Assembly: GCF_013111185.1 (NCBI RefSeq)
Contig: NZ_WVRE01000013.1
Span: 20,745-84,744 of the forward strand
Direction of reading: 5' to 3'
Length of the DNA: 64,000 nt
From: Ruegeria sp. HKCCD7303
Lineage (GTDB): Bacteria > Pseudomonadota > Alphaproteobacteria > Rhodobacterales > Rhodobacteraceae
Shown here: piece after piece, positions 55,341 to 63,458 of the stretch
Numbering within the stretch: the stretch's first letter is position 1
How the letters are laid out: every line of letters begins with the position of its first letter
Made by a program: the position numbers and the translations under genes
The notes under the pieces: model-generated
Databases searched by the model: none
Told to the model about the DNA's origin: nothing
Seen by the model: the letters and a program-made list of their open reading frames with translations, nothing else

Positions 55341-55503
55341 TTGAAGACTGCCTTGTTTTTGGAAACACCCATTCCGGGTCTTTGCCGGGAACGACAAATT
55401 AGTTGGCTTCGTTCCCGATCTGCCCTATCCGATGAAGAGAGAAGGTTTCCAATCTGCTAAGCTAATTTTAATTCAGTGTGACTTTGTACGATCAGGATAG
55501 ATT
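55341..55503. other. Intergenic region between two plus-strand genes
   Basis: 163 nt with no gene. The right part is AT-rich and could hold the promoter of the dehydrogenase; AGGA lies seven bases before its ATG. No other motif is assigned. Confidence 0.3.
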
Positions 55504-56874
55504 ATGAACTACGAAACCTCGCACCATCAGTCCCTCAAGCAGCTTATCGCGGCGCGCGATGCGCGGGTTGCCGTGGTTGGGCTGGGCTATGTCGGTCTGC
55601 CGCTGGCGCTGACGGCTTATGATAAGGGGTTCGACACCACCGGCGTTGACCTCAACCCCGATCGGGTGGCGCGGATCAATCAGGGCGATCAGGTCATCTC
55701 GTACCTGGAACAGGACCGGATCGCGCAGGCGGTGGCCAGCGGCAAATTCCGTGCGACGCAGAACGCCGCAGCACTTGCCGAGGCCGATATCATCCTGATC
55801 TGTGTGCCGACTCCGCTGACCGACGCACAGGACCCGGACATGCGTTTTGTCTCGGCTGCCGCGCAAACCATCGCACAGCATCTGCGCCCCGGTCAGATGG
55901 TGGTACTGGAAAGCAGCGTCTGGCCCGGTGCCACGACGACACTGGTTCAGCCGATCCTCGAAGCGGGCGGTCTGCGGGCGGGTTCCGATTTCTTCTTGGC
56001 CTTCTCGCCCGAGCGCGAAGACCCCGGCAATGACAAGTTTGACACGCACAGCATTCCCAAGGTGGTCGGTGCCGACGATCCGCAATCGCGGCAACTGGTC
56101 GAGGATTTCTATCGCGCCATCGTCACCAGCGCCGTGCCGGTGAGCTCGGCCGCCACAGCCGAGGCTGTGAAGCTGGTCGAAAACAGCTTTCGCACCGTCA
56201 ATATTGCGCTGGTCAACGAGTTGAAGACTGCGCTTGAAGCAATGGACGTGGATGTCTGGGAAGTGATCGAAGCTGCGGCGACCAAGCCGTTTGGCTTCAT
56301 GCCCTTCTATCCCGGTCCTGGAATTGGTGGGGCCTGCATCCCGGTGTCTCCGGCCTATCTGGCCTGGCGCGCCGCGGATGCAGGATCTGATACGCCGCTG
56401 ATCAATCTGGCCCGAACCAGCAATGACGCGGTGCCCGAGATGCTGGCGGCACGGATGGCGGCAGAACTGGCCGCGCGCAACGGGTCCGCGCTGGCGGAAA
56501 CCGGGCAGCCTCTGACCGGACAGCGCATCCTGCTGATGGGCATCGCCTATAAGCGCGATGTCGAGGATACCCGCCGCAGCCCGGCGCTGGTGTTACTGGA
56601 CGAGCTGGAGAAGCTGGGCGCCGAGGTTGACTATCACGATCCGTATTTCCCGCGCCTGCCCGAAGGCGGCGAATACCCGCAACTGGCGGGCCGGACCTCG
56701 CAGCCGCTGACGGCGGACAACTTGAAACGTTACGCCGCCGTAGCTGTAATCACCGACCACAGCGCGCCGGATTACGATCTGGTTGCGCGCGAGGCGGCGC
56801 TGGTCTTCGACACGCGCAACGTTTTTGAAAAGCAGGGGATCAAGGTGACGGACGGGCGTTTGGTCAAGATGTGA
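55504..56874 (+). CDS. Nucleotide-sugar dehydrogenase (WbpA/WbpO-like)
   Basis: 456 residues. NAD motif VVGLGYVGLPLAL is at 24-36, CVPTPL is present and SPEREDPG is the substrate-side motif of the UDP-HexNAc dehydrogenase subgroup. Catalytic Cys278 is in GPGIGGACIPVSP. The family consensus there is GGHCIPVDP, so His277 and Asp282 are replaced by Ala and Ser. It would oxidise a UDP-HexNAc to the uronate, if the changes are tolerated. It differs from the AlgD-like enzyme at 7470, so two uronic acids are possible. Confidence 0.87.
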   Translation: MNYETSHHQSLKQLIAARDARVAVVGLGYVGLPLALTAYDKGFDTTGVDLNPDRVARINQGDQVISYLEQDRIAQAVASGKFRATQNAAALAEADIILICVPTPLTDAQDPDMRFVSAAAQTIAQHLRPGQMVVLESSVWPGATTTLVQPILEAGGLRAGSDFFLAFSPEREDPGNDKFDTHSIPKVVGADDPQSRQLVEDFYRAIVTSAVPVSSAATAEAVKLVENSFRTVNIALVNELKTALEAMDVDVWEVIEAAATKPFGFMPFYPGPGIGGACIPVSPAYLAWRAADAGSDTPLINLARTSNDAVPEMLAARMAAELAARNGSALAETGQPLTGQRILLMGIAYKRDVEDTRRSPALVLLDELEKLGAEVDYHDPYFPRLPEGGEYPQLAGRTSQPLTADNLKRYAAVAVITDHSAPDYDLVAREAALVFDTRNVFEKQGIKVTDGRLVKM

Positions 56875-57256
56875 CCCCCAAAAAACCTCTGATCATTCAA
56901 TGGCCAAAACGAACGCGCGTTTGCCATTCCATCCAAATGATCGCGGATTGACAGAACTGTGCCATAGGCGGACCTTTGCACATTTTCAGGGGTCCTCGGC
57001 GTTCTATATTGCTGTAACAAAAGTTTTAAGGAACTATCTGCTCAGACATATTCATGTCTCAATAAATTATAAGCAGTGTTGCGCGAGTAGTGGAGCAAAG
57101 CTCCGTCAGGTAAAAATAACCAAATTTTAACCCTTAGTGGTCCAAAGTTTTGCCATGATTTCATCGCGGAATCATTTTGGGTATTTGCCCAATGGCATAG
57201 CTGCACCCGCTCGGGGACTAGCCAGACCAAGACCAGAGCTGGAGGACTTGGAGAAC
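56875..57256. other. Intergenic region between EPS genes and the replication module
   Basis: 382 nt with no gene that I trust. A small hairpin AGACAT-ATTC-ATGTCT lies at 57044-57059 in AT-rich sequence. An open frame from 57137 runs into the next small gene but looks non-coding before its ATG at 57257. Confidence 0.35.
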
Positions 57257-57460
57257 ATGATCGGAGTTATCGGAATAGCCATTCTTGTCGGCCTGTGCGC
57301 CGCTGGGATTGCTTTGTTCTCCGGCGCGTCCATTCTTATGGTACTGGGCAGCTACATCCTCTTTGGCTGGCTCTTCATCATTGCTGCCCTCATCGTTGTT
57401 ATCGCGGTCAAAATCGTGAAGAGACGCGTGCAGAAACAAAACCCTGCTTATTCCAGCTAA
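57257..57460 (+). CDS. Small two-helix membrane protein
   Basis: 67 residues from ATG 57257, with GGAGGA and GGAGA upstream. It has two membrane helices (IGVIGIAILVGLCAAGIALF and GWLFIIAALIVVIAVKIV) and a basic tail (KRRVQKQNPAYSS). I recognise no family. It ends 4 nt before the convergent repA stop. A longer frame from 57137 adds a polar stretch of low plausibility. Confidence 0.5.
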   Translation: MIGVIGIAILVGLCAAGIALFSGASILMVLGSYILFGWLFIIAALIVVIAVKIVKRRVQKQNPAYSS

Positions 57461-57464
57461 GCGT

Positions 57465-58472
57465 TTAGTCCCGCCCGGCGACCCGCTTGGCCACATAGCC
57501 CAGAAATGCCCGTTGCGGTTTCCTGATCTGTGGGCGCCCCGATGCGGCCCAATAAGCCAACCAATCCGCCTCCAGCGCATAGACATCGCGGCCCGGCGCC
57601 ATAGCCCGGGCTTCTTCCAGCGCCTCTGAGGGCAAGATCGGCTTGTCCGGTCCCTCGACCACCTGACCGCGGCGGGTAAAGCGGATCAGGTCGCCGGGCT
57701 CTTCGGTCATCTCATAATCGGGCAGATGATCGGCCGCGATCATGTCGCGGATCATCTTACGGAACACCCGCCGGGGTGAGGCCGAGCCCGACTTCTTCAG
57801 CAGCACCTCGACCGAAATCCGCCATTCGGGCTGGCGGCCACAATGCTTACGCGCCAGTTCATAGATCCGACGCTCAAGCGGTTTGCGCAGACGGAAATAG
57901 TCGCGGCTGAGGGTCAGAACCGATTTCGCCAGCACCGCCCGAAACAGCCAGTCCGACAGTTTCACGCTGACGCTGACCATCCGGCCCGCCCGGGTATGGC
58001 GGACGATCTCCCAGCTTTCGATCAGACCGAACCCAGTGGTGGTCTCTTTCTCACCGGTGACGATGTTGGTGGTAATCCTTGTACCGGCCAGCCGCTCGAA
58101 CGCCTCGCGCAGACGCTTGTAACCGTCACCGCTGGTTTCGCGGTTGGTGGCCACCAGCAGATCATGCGCCTTCAGATGTAACACCCGGCTGACGGTCCGG
58201 CCCGCATTGATCGCCGCCATCAGCTGACTGATACAGAAGATCAGGATGTCCTTGTCGTGGATCGTTGCCAAACCACGCACCGACGGCGTCACAGTAATCT
58301 CGACCCCGTTATGTTCGTAATTCAGAATCCGCCGGTCCGGCCGGGTCGAGAGCGAAAACATCGGATGCTCCATCGACCCCATATCTGTCTTGGGCAGCGC
58401 ATCGAAGATATCGCATACAAAAAAATCGCCCGTTGGGTGCCGGTCAGGCAACAACGCCCCTGACCCGCTCAT
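57465..58472 (-). CDS. repA: Plasmid replication initiator RepA (RPA family)
   Basis: 335 residues from ATG 58470-58472. The segment LLPDRHPTGDFFVCDIFDALPKTDMGSMEHPMFSLST and later LSRDYFRLRKPLERRIYELARKHCG are characteristic of the RPA-type initiators (PF10134) of alphaproteobacterial plasmids. It would bind the iterons beside it and recruit the replisome. The open frame extends to a GTG at 58583, but that codon lies within an iteron and the extra 37 residues span a DnaA box. The gene is divergent from parA-parB, the usual RepA-replicon layout in the Roseobacter group. Confidence 0.9.
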   Translation of the reverse strand: MSGSGALLPDRHPTGDFFVCDIFDALPKTDMGSMEHPMFSLSTRPDRRILNYEHNGVEITVTPSVRGLATIHDKDILIFCISQLMAAINAGRTVSRVLHLKAHDLLVATNRETSGDGYKRLREAFERLAGTRITTNIVTGEKETTTGFGLIESWEIVRHTRAGRMVSVSVKLSDWLFRAVLAKSVLTLSRDYFRLRKPLERRIYELARKHCGRQPEWRISVEVLLKKSGSASPRRVFRKMIRDMIAADHLPDYEMTEEPGDLIRFTRRGQVVEGPDKPILPSEALEEARAMAPGRDVYALEADWLAYWAASGRPQIRKPQRAFLGYVAKRVAGRD

Positions 58473-58536
58473 ACTGCCCTGCCCATATGTCCTGCCCGAA
58501 TCTTTGTTCGTGGTTTTATTGACGCTTACCGTAGAG

Positions 58537-58545
58537 TTATCCACA
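58537..58545 (+). promoter_or_regulatory. DnaA box
   Basis: TTATCCACA is an exact match to the high-affinity DnaA box. It lies 20 nt before the first iteron and just upstream of the chosen repA start. Confidence 0.65.
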
Positions 58546-58565
58546 GGAAGCGTAAAGCCGCCGGA

Positions 58566-58627
58566 ACGTGGGTTCAGAGTCACTGCAACGTGGGTTCAGA
58601 GTCACCCTATCGTGGGATCAGATTCAC
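58566..58627 (+). repeat. Three iterons at 22-bp spacing
   Basis: ACGTGGGTTCAGAGTCAC at 58566-58583 and 58588-58605 is identical. TCGTGGGATCAGATTCAC at 58610-58627 matches 15 of 18. The start-to-start distance is 22 bp each time, about two helical turns, so RepA molecules would bind on one face. Confidence 0.8.
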
Positions 58628-58668
58628 TAGTGAACTCAAGAATCGCAGAAATCTATTTCTTTTCTTAT

Positions 58669-58698
58669 AGTTACAAGAACTAAAATTCAGCTGTAACT
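58669..58698. promoter_or_regulatory. Inverted repeat in the AT-rich part of the origin
   Basis: AGTTACA and TGTAACT are perfect 7-nt arms with a 16-nt AT-rich spacer, between the iterons and parA. It may be an operator for parA autoregulation or part of the melting region. Confidence 0.35.
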
Positions 58699-58856
58699 AT
58701 TAAATAACAGGATTCTAACTGGATATTTTTTTACCTCACTCTCAAAAGCAGCGTTTCAAAGGTATTTACCCCTTATTTTTGCTTAGAAAATTCGGTTTTG
58801 TGCTCACAATGCTTCCATATGCTTCATTTTGCGGTATATTGCCAAAAACATAGCAC

Positions 58857-60284
58857 ATGGGCAGATTTTCAATGCGAGCAGCACCGTCCGAAGGGCTTCC
58901 CCCCTATTTCAATATCGATCCTGATCTGGCCCATGCTGAGTTGGGCGAACCAACCGGAACCCATGAGTTCTCGCAGATTGCAGATGCCTGCGCCCGAGGG
59001 CGGGCAGATCTGGCAAACCGGGGTCTTGAAGAAGATGGACAGAAAAAACTGCGCCTGTTTTCAACTTGGGAAATCACCAAATATCTGATCCCTGTTGCCC
59101 CCGCCCATTTTCGACGGGTGTTAAAGAGCAACCCGGATTTACCACAGGGACAGTCCGAGACGGAAGGTGGCGCCAAGTGGTTCACCCTGGATGAGGTTCT
59201 GCGGCTGCGCACACATTTTGCATCAGAAGGATCCAAAGCAAAAGAATACCGTCCCTACCGACCCAAAGGGTTGCCGGCCAAGATTGTCTCGGTGGCCAAT
59301 TTCAAAGGCGGCGTCGGCAAGACCTCGACCTGCGCGCATCTTGCAATGTCTGCCGCTTTGGACGGCTACAAGGTACTGGTCATTGATCTGGACAGCCAGG
59401 GCTCGATGACGTCGATCTTCGGCGGCAAGGTCAGCGATGAATGGCAGACGGTATTTCCCCTGCTCGCCCGTCATTACGCCACCCATCTGCGCCGCGACAA
59501 TCAGGGGCGGCTTGACCGGGGTGAAGCGCCGCATCCGATTGACGATACCCTGTCCGAGGCGCTGAAAACCCGCAACAGCGACCTGATCCAGGCCACTCAT
59601 TGGCCGAATATCGATCTGATCGGCGCTCAGCTGAACCTCTACTGGGCCGAGTTTCAAATTCCGGTCTGGCGGATGCAAGGCCGCAGCTGGAAGCTGTGGG
59701 ATGCACTGACCGACACGCTGGACGAGGATGGGGTGCTGGACGACTATGACATCATCTTCATCGATACCCCCCCTGCCCTCGGCTATCTGACGATCAACGG
59801 GCTGGCGGCCTCGGACATCCTGCTGGTGCCCATGGGGGCCTCGTTTCTGGAATTCGACTCCACCGGTCGGTTCTTCGACATGCTGCATTCAACGTTCCAG
59901 TCCATTGAGGATGGAGAGAACATGGCCGCCCGCGCGCTTGGACGGCCCGAGATGGCGTTTCAGTGGGACGCGGTGCGCACAATCATCACCCGCTATGACG
60001 GCAGCCAGCAGGCCGAGCTGGCGGGATTGATGCAAGCCTATCTGGGCCGCACCCTGTCGCCACACTGGCAGGGCTACACGGCGCTGATTGGTCAGGCCGG
60101 GGAACAAGTCAACGGCATCTACGAGGCGGATTACCGCGATTTCAACCGCGAGACCTATGTGCGCGGGCGAGAAACCTTTGATGCCACCTATGCTTCGTTC
60201 AAGAAGCTGTTGATTGGCGTTTGGCGGGGTGAAGAGCGGGCCCAGCAGGCCGAAGAGGCGGGAACACCGGAATTGTCGCTCTGA
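58857..60284 (+). CDS. parA: Partition ATPase ParA
   Basis: 475 residues. An N-terminal domain of about 140 residues with a helix-turn-helix-like part (TWEITKYLIPVAPAHFRRVLK) precedes the deviant Walker A KGGVGKT (150-156). VLVIDLDSQGS and the Walker B-like IIFIDTPPALGY follow. The N-terminal DNA-binding domain marks the type Ia ParA, which also represses its own operon. ATG at residue 6 is another start; neither has a strong ribosome site. A parS-like palindrome lies 7 nt after its stop codon. Confidence 0.92.
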   Translation: MGRFSMRAAPSEGLPPYFNIDPDLAHAELGEPTGTHEFSQIADACARGRADLANRGLEEDGQKKLRLFSTWEITKYLIPVAPAHFRRVLKSNPDLPQGQSETEGGAKWFTLDEVLRLRTHFASEGSKAKEYRPYRPKGLPAKIVSVANFKGGVGKTSTCAHLAMSAALDGYKVLVIDLDSQGSMTSIFGGKVSDEWQTVFPLLARHYATHLRRDNQGRLDRGEAPHPIDDTLSEALKTRNSDLIQATHWPNIDLIGAQLNLYWAEFQIPVWRMQGRSWKLWDALTDTLDEDGVLDDYDIIFIDTPPALGYLTINGLAASDILLVPMGASFLEFDSTGRFFDMLHSTFQSIEDGENMAARALGRPEMAFQWDAVRTIITRYDGSQQAELAGLMQAYLGRTLSPHWQGYTALIGQAGEQVNGIYEADYRDFNRETYVRGRETFDATYASFKKLLIGVWRGEERAQQAEEAGTPELSL

Positions 60285-60290
60285 GTGCGA

Positions 60291-60308
60291 TGTTTCGCGC
60301 GCGAAACA
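60291..60308. other. parS-like centromere palindrome 1
   Basis: TGTTTCGCGCGCGAAACA is an 18-bp perfect palindrome between parA and parB. Its TGTTTC...GAAACA ends match the arms of the classical chromosomal parS (TGTTTCACGTGAAACA), with two extra central bases. An identical copy follows parB. Confidence 0.75.
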
Positions 60309-60361
60309 CGTCTTCTATGACTCGAAACAGAGTCTGATCCGAGCAGGAAAAGGAAAAAGTG

Positions 60362-61384
60362 ATGGCTAAACGCAAACGACTGACCCCAGCCCGGCCGGAT
60401 TATCTGGAAGACAATCGCCCTGCCCCCGGGTTGAACCCCATGTCCCCCGCTGAGACACCCCGCGCCGCGCCGCCGGTTGCACAGGTGGCCGGGGCCACGG
60501 CTGCCCAGGCCGCTTTGGAAGAGCTGTCCGGAGAATTGCGTGCCGCCCGGGCCGAAGGTCGTTTGGTGCAGGACCTGCCGCTGGACGCCATCGAGGAGAC
60601 CTATCTGGTGCGTGATCGGTTGGCGGCTGATGACGCGGATATGGAGGCGCTGAAGGAAAGCCTGAAGGCACGCGGGCAGCAAACACCGATCGAGGTCGTG
60701 GAATTGACCGAAGGGCAGTATGGCCTGATCTCGGGTTGGCGGCGCATGACTGCGCTGCGGGCGCTGGTACAGGAGACGGGTGAGGCGCGCTTTGCAACTG
60801 TGCGCGCGTTCCTCAGGCAGCCGCAGAGCGCATCAGACGCTTACGTTGCCATGGTCGAGGAAAACGAAATCCGCGTCGGGCTGAGTTATTACGAGCGTGC
60901 CCGGATCGTGGCACGCGCAGCGGAGCAGGGGGTTTACCCGGATGAAGCCGCTGCCCTGCGCGGGCTGTTTGCATCGGCCAGCCGGGCCAAACGTTCCAAG
61001 ATCGGCTCGTTCATCGCGATCTATCACGCGCTGGATGATCATCTACAGTTCCCTTCGGCCATTCCTGAACGATTGGGGCTGTCGATAACCAAGGTCCTGA
61101 AGGACGATCCAAAGGCGGTATCTGCGCTTATCAAAACGCTGGGTAAAGTCGGGGCCGAGACATCGGATGCAGAGTTGTCTGCCCTGACACAGGCAGTGAA
61201 TAGCAGCAGCTCAGAACGCGGGAATTCATCTTTATCAGAGTCTGATACATCCCCTAAAGAGACAATAGGAAACATTCAGCTGAAGCCGAACCGGAACGGA
61301 ACGCAGATCATTCTTTCCGGTCGGGGAATGTCTGAAGCATTCCTGGCGGACCTGCGGGCTTGGTTACAATCCCGCGACAGCTAA
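60362..61384 (+). CDS. parB: Partition protein ParB
   Basis: 340 residues from ATG 60362 with AGGAAAAA upstream; a GTG directly before it is an alternative. A basic N-terminus (MAKRKRLTPARPDYLED) leads to the ParB/Srx NTPase-like domain (LKESLKARGQQTPIEVVELTEGQYGLISGWRRMTALRAL). Box II ENEIRVGLSYYERARI and a helix-turn-helix region follow. It would bind the two flanking palindromes and load with ParA. Its stop overlaps the region just before palindrome 2. Confidence 0.92.
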   Translation: MAKRKRLTPARPDYLEDNRPAPGLNPMSPAETPRAAPPVAQVAGATAAQAALEELSGELRAARAEGRLVQDLPLDAIEETYLVRDRLAADDADMEALKESLKARGQQTPIEVVELTEGQYGLISGWRRMTALRALVQETGEARFATVRAFLRQPQSASDAYVAMVEENEIRVGLSYYERARIVARAAEQGVYPDEAAALRGLFASASRAKRSKIGSFIAIYHALDDHLQFPSAIPERLGLSITKVLKDDPKAVSALIKTLGKVGAETSDAELSALTQAVNSSSSERGNSSLSESDTSPKETIGNIQLKPNRNGTQIILSGRGMSEAFLADLRAWLQSRDS

Positions 61385-61402
61385 TGTTTCGCGCGCGAAA
61401 CA
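61385..61402. other. parS-like centromere palindrome 2
   Basis: A second exact TGTTTCGCGCGCGAAACA starts directly after the parB stop codon (TAA 61382-61384). With palindrome 1 it brackets parB; no third copy was noticed in the window. Confidence 0.75.
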
Positions 61403-61406
61403 CTGG

Positions 61407-63236
61407 TCAGGGTATGGTCTGAGCCTCGGTTGTATCCCATTCCTTTCCATTGAAGCGTTCGACAGCAACAGCGTTATACTCGAACCTGCCAAGACGCTGC
61501 GCATAGTGGCATCGCCCGTCGATTGGAATGCCCGGATCCTCAAGCGTGAAGACAGCCAACTTTTCCCGGCCATCACCATTTTCCAGTCGAAAGCGCGTGG
61601 CGGCACCTGCAAGGGGCAGAACCTCGCAGGCGGGGCGTTGCCAGACAAGCATGTCTTCGGTTCGACACAGTGCTTCATCATGTCCGACATCGATACAATC
61701 GACCTGCTCTTTCAGGCCGGATGAAGATTCTAAACAGACGTGAATGGTGTGGCCGTCGTGAAAGACCGCGCCTGGTTCCGGAAAGGCAGGGCACGGTATG
61801 GGGCTGTCAGCGACAAAGACCGGCTCCATCGGGCGACCATAAAGCTCGGTGAAGATACCCGGCATTGGGTTGTTACGATGAAAGACGGTCCATCCCAGAA
61901 GTCCACCCCAACTGAGTTCGGGATAGCTCAGCCCGCCCGAGATGCGAAAGTTAGTGCCATCAAAACCTGGGGTTTCTGAGACTTGTTCAAAGATTGCATG
62001 CGCGGCTGTGGTGTCGCGCCGCCCGGTTTCCACTTGGTCCATCCAGACGATGAGACTCAGCGCTACTGAGACAGCCACGAGACCTGCGGCGCTGCCTTTG
62101 AGCAGCGTACCAATGACAGAGCCGCGTTGCCACCAGCCGCATAACTGGCCGGAACAGACCAGAACGGAGAATATCGCGAAAGGCAGATAGGCCACCACGC
62201 GCCCTGGCATCCAGAGGCTTGTATACGCAAACCATGCGATCACCGGCAGAATGAAGAGACCCGCAAAGGCGCCCAATGCCACCCGCACCGCAGGGACAAG
62301 ACCAGCTGTCCGCAAAGCGCAGAGCGCCGCCCATCCGGATGCCAACAGTGTCATTGCCAGAGTGGCTGCGTAAATCAGTTGAATAATCCAGGGGGTGTAT
62401 TGCAACCCGCCTGAGTGCAATCGTTTCCAGAAGGATGGCAATGCCGCCAGTTTTTGCAGGATCTGGTCCGAGCCTGGTTGGCTGAAACGGGTGGCTTCTC
62501 CGATATGGGAGCTCAGGCCTACAGCGATCCGCCACTCCAGCAGATAGACGAGAATGGCACAGACAGACCCAACCAAGGCTATTAGGACAGCCCGCGTAAC
62601 GATTTTCGGGGTAGACTTGTCATACCGCATGATCTGCAGTGCGATGAATAGGGCTCCGAATGGGGCGAATGGCTGATAGATCGCGCAGGAAAAAGCCAAC
62701 ATTTGTATTGCGAGAAAGGCGCGGGCAAACCAGCCGAAACCGATTGGTCGTTCGGCAAGATACCAGAAGATGCGGTACGCCTGCAGAGACAGTGCGAGTG
62801 CCAGTGGAAACGCGAAGACGTGCGACGAGAAATTCAGCGCATCGATCATGTAGAGGTGGCAAATGCTCAGACTGAAAATCACGGTCGCGGCGAGTGGGGC
62901 TTGGGGCTCATCGATGACGATGCGTGCCAGGACCCATGAAATCCAGAACAGGCAAACAAAGGCGAGAGGGGCCTGAATGGGCGTCAGGAACCGCTCTCCC
63001 ATCACAAAGACATAAAGCGCTTCCATTGCCCACCTGCCTTCTTCGGTGGTCCAGTTTAGGGGCATACCACCTGCGGGTGCCCCCTGAAGTTGTCGCCAGT
63101 CATCGGGATTGTACCCGTCCAGAAGCATCCCTGGCAGTGTGGCAATACAGAAGACAACCGCGCTTATCACCAAGGACTGCAAGACGGTCAGATTGAAATT
63201 CTTGAACACAAAAATACTCCGAACCCACTCAATCAA
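61407..63236 (-). CDS. GtrII-like glucosyltransferase domain membrane protein
   Basis: 609 residues with about ten membrane helices and a C-terminal soluble domain of about 180 residues with several Cys. The loop DGYNPDDWRQLQG and then EEGRWAMEALY match the pattern of the GtrII-type (PF14264) periplasmic glucosyltransferases. It would transfer a sugar from a polyprenyl-phosphate donor to the exported glycan. It lies beyond the partition genes, apart from the EPS block, 4 nt after parS-like palindrome 2. GtrA and GtrB-like proteins are encoded at 35992 and 40593. Confidence 0.75.
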   Translation of the reverse strand: MIEWVRSIFVFKNFNLTVLQSLVISAVVFCIATLPGMLLDGYNPDDWRQLQGAPAGGMPLNWTTEEGRWAMEALYVFVMGERFLTPIQAPLAFVCLFWISWVLARIVIDEPQAPLAATVIFSLSICHLYMIDALNFSSHVFAFPLALALSLQAYRIFWYLAERPIGFGWFARAFLAIQMLAFSCAIYQPFAPFGALFIALQIMRYDKSTPKIVTRAVLIALVGSVCAILVYLLEWRIAVGLSSHIGEATRFSQPGSDQILQKLAALPSFWKRLHSGGLQYTPWIIQLIYAATLAMTLLASGWAALCALRTAGLVPAVRVALGAFAGLFILPVIAWFAYTSLWMPGRVVAYLPFAIFSVLVCSGQLCGWWQRGSVIGTLLKGSAAGLVAVSVALSLIVWMDQVETGRRDTTAAHAIFEQVSETPGFDGTNFRISGGLSYPELSWGGLLGWTVFHRNNPMPGIFTELYGRPMEPVFVADSPIPCPAFPEPGAVFHDGHTIHVCLESSSGLKEQVDCIDVGHDEALCRTEDMLVWQRPACEVLPLAGAATRFRLENGDGREKLAVFTLEDPGIPIDGRCHYAQRLGRFEYNAVAVERFNGKEWDTTEAQTIP

Positions 63237-63458
63237 TTCGCAGCCTATTGCCAGGATATGCGCTTGAGAAGCTTTGGTTTCCTAAGACTCATTTTGCCGT
63301 ATGTATCTTACGATAATTTCAGTTCTGTTTCGATCACGCGATCAATGGGAGTAAGCCGGGCTTGTTTCTTTACGAAACCAAAAAAACTGATACGCATCTG
63401 GAGTTGTTCACGCTTTTTTGGGACTCATAGGTTAGGTGTACCGGTAAAAGCTACAACG
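63237..63458. other. Intergenic region between integrase and GtrII-like gene
   Basis: 222 nt with no gene. A short hairpin GTTTC-TTTAC-GAAAC lies near 63370-63384; no T-run follows on the integrase strand. No attachment site can be recognised without the other end. Confidence 0.35.

Larger units (their letters stand above)
58473..58856. other. Probable replication origin (oriV)
   Basis: The repA-parA gap holds, in order, a perfect DnaA box (58537-58545), three 22-bp-spaced iterons (58566-58627) and about 200 nt of AT-rich sequence with an inverted repeat AGTTACA/TGTAACT (58669-58675, 58692-58698). Iterons, DnaA box, AT-rich melting zone and the adjacent initiator gene are the standard parts of an iteron plasmid origin. 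Promoters for repA and parA should also lie here. Confidence 0.7.
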
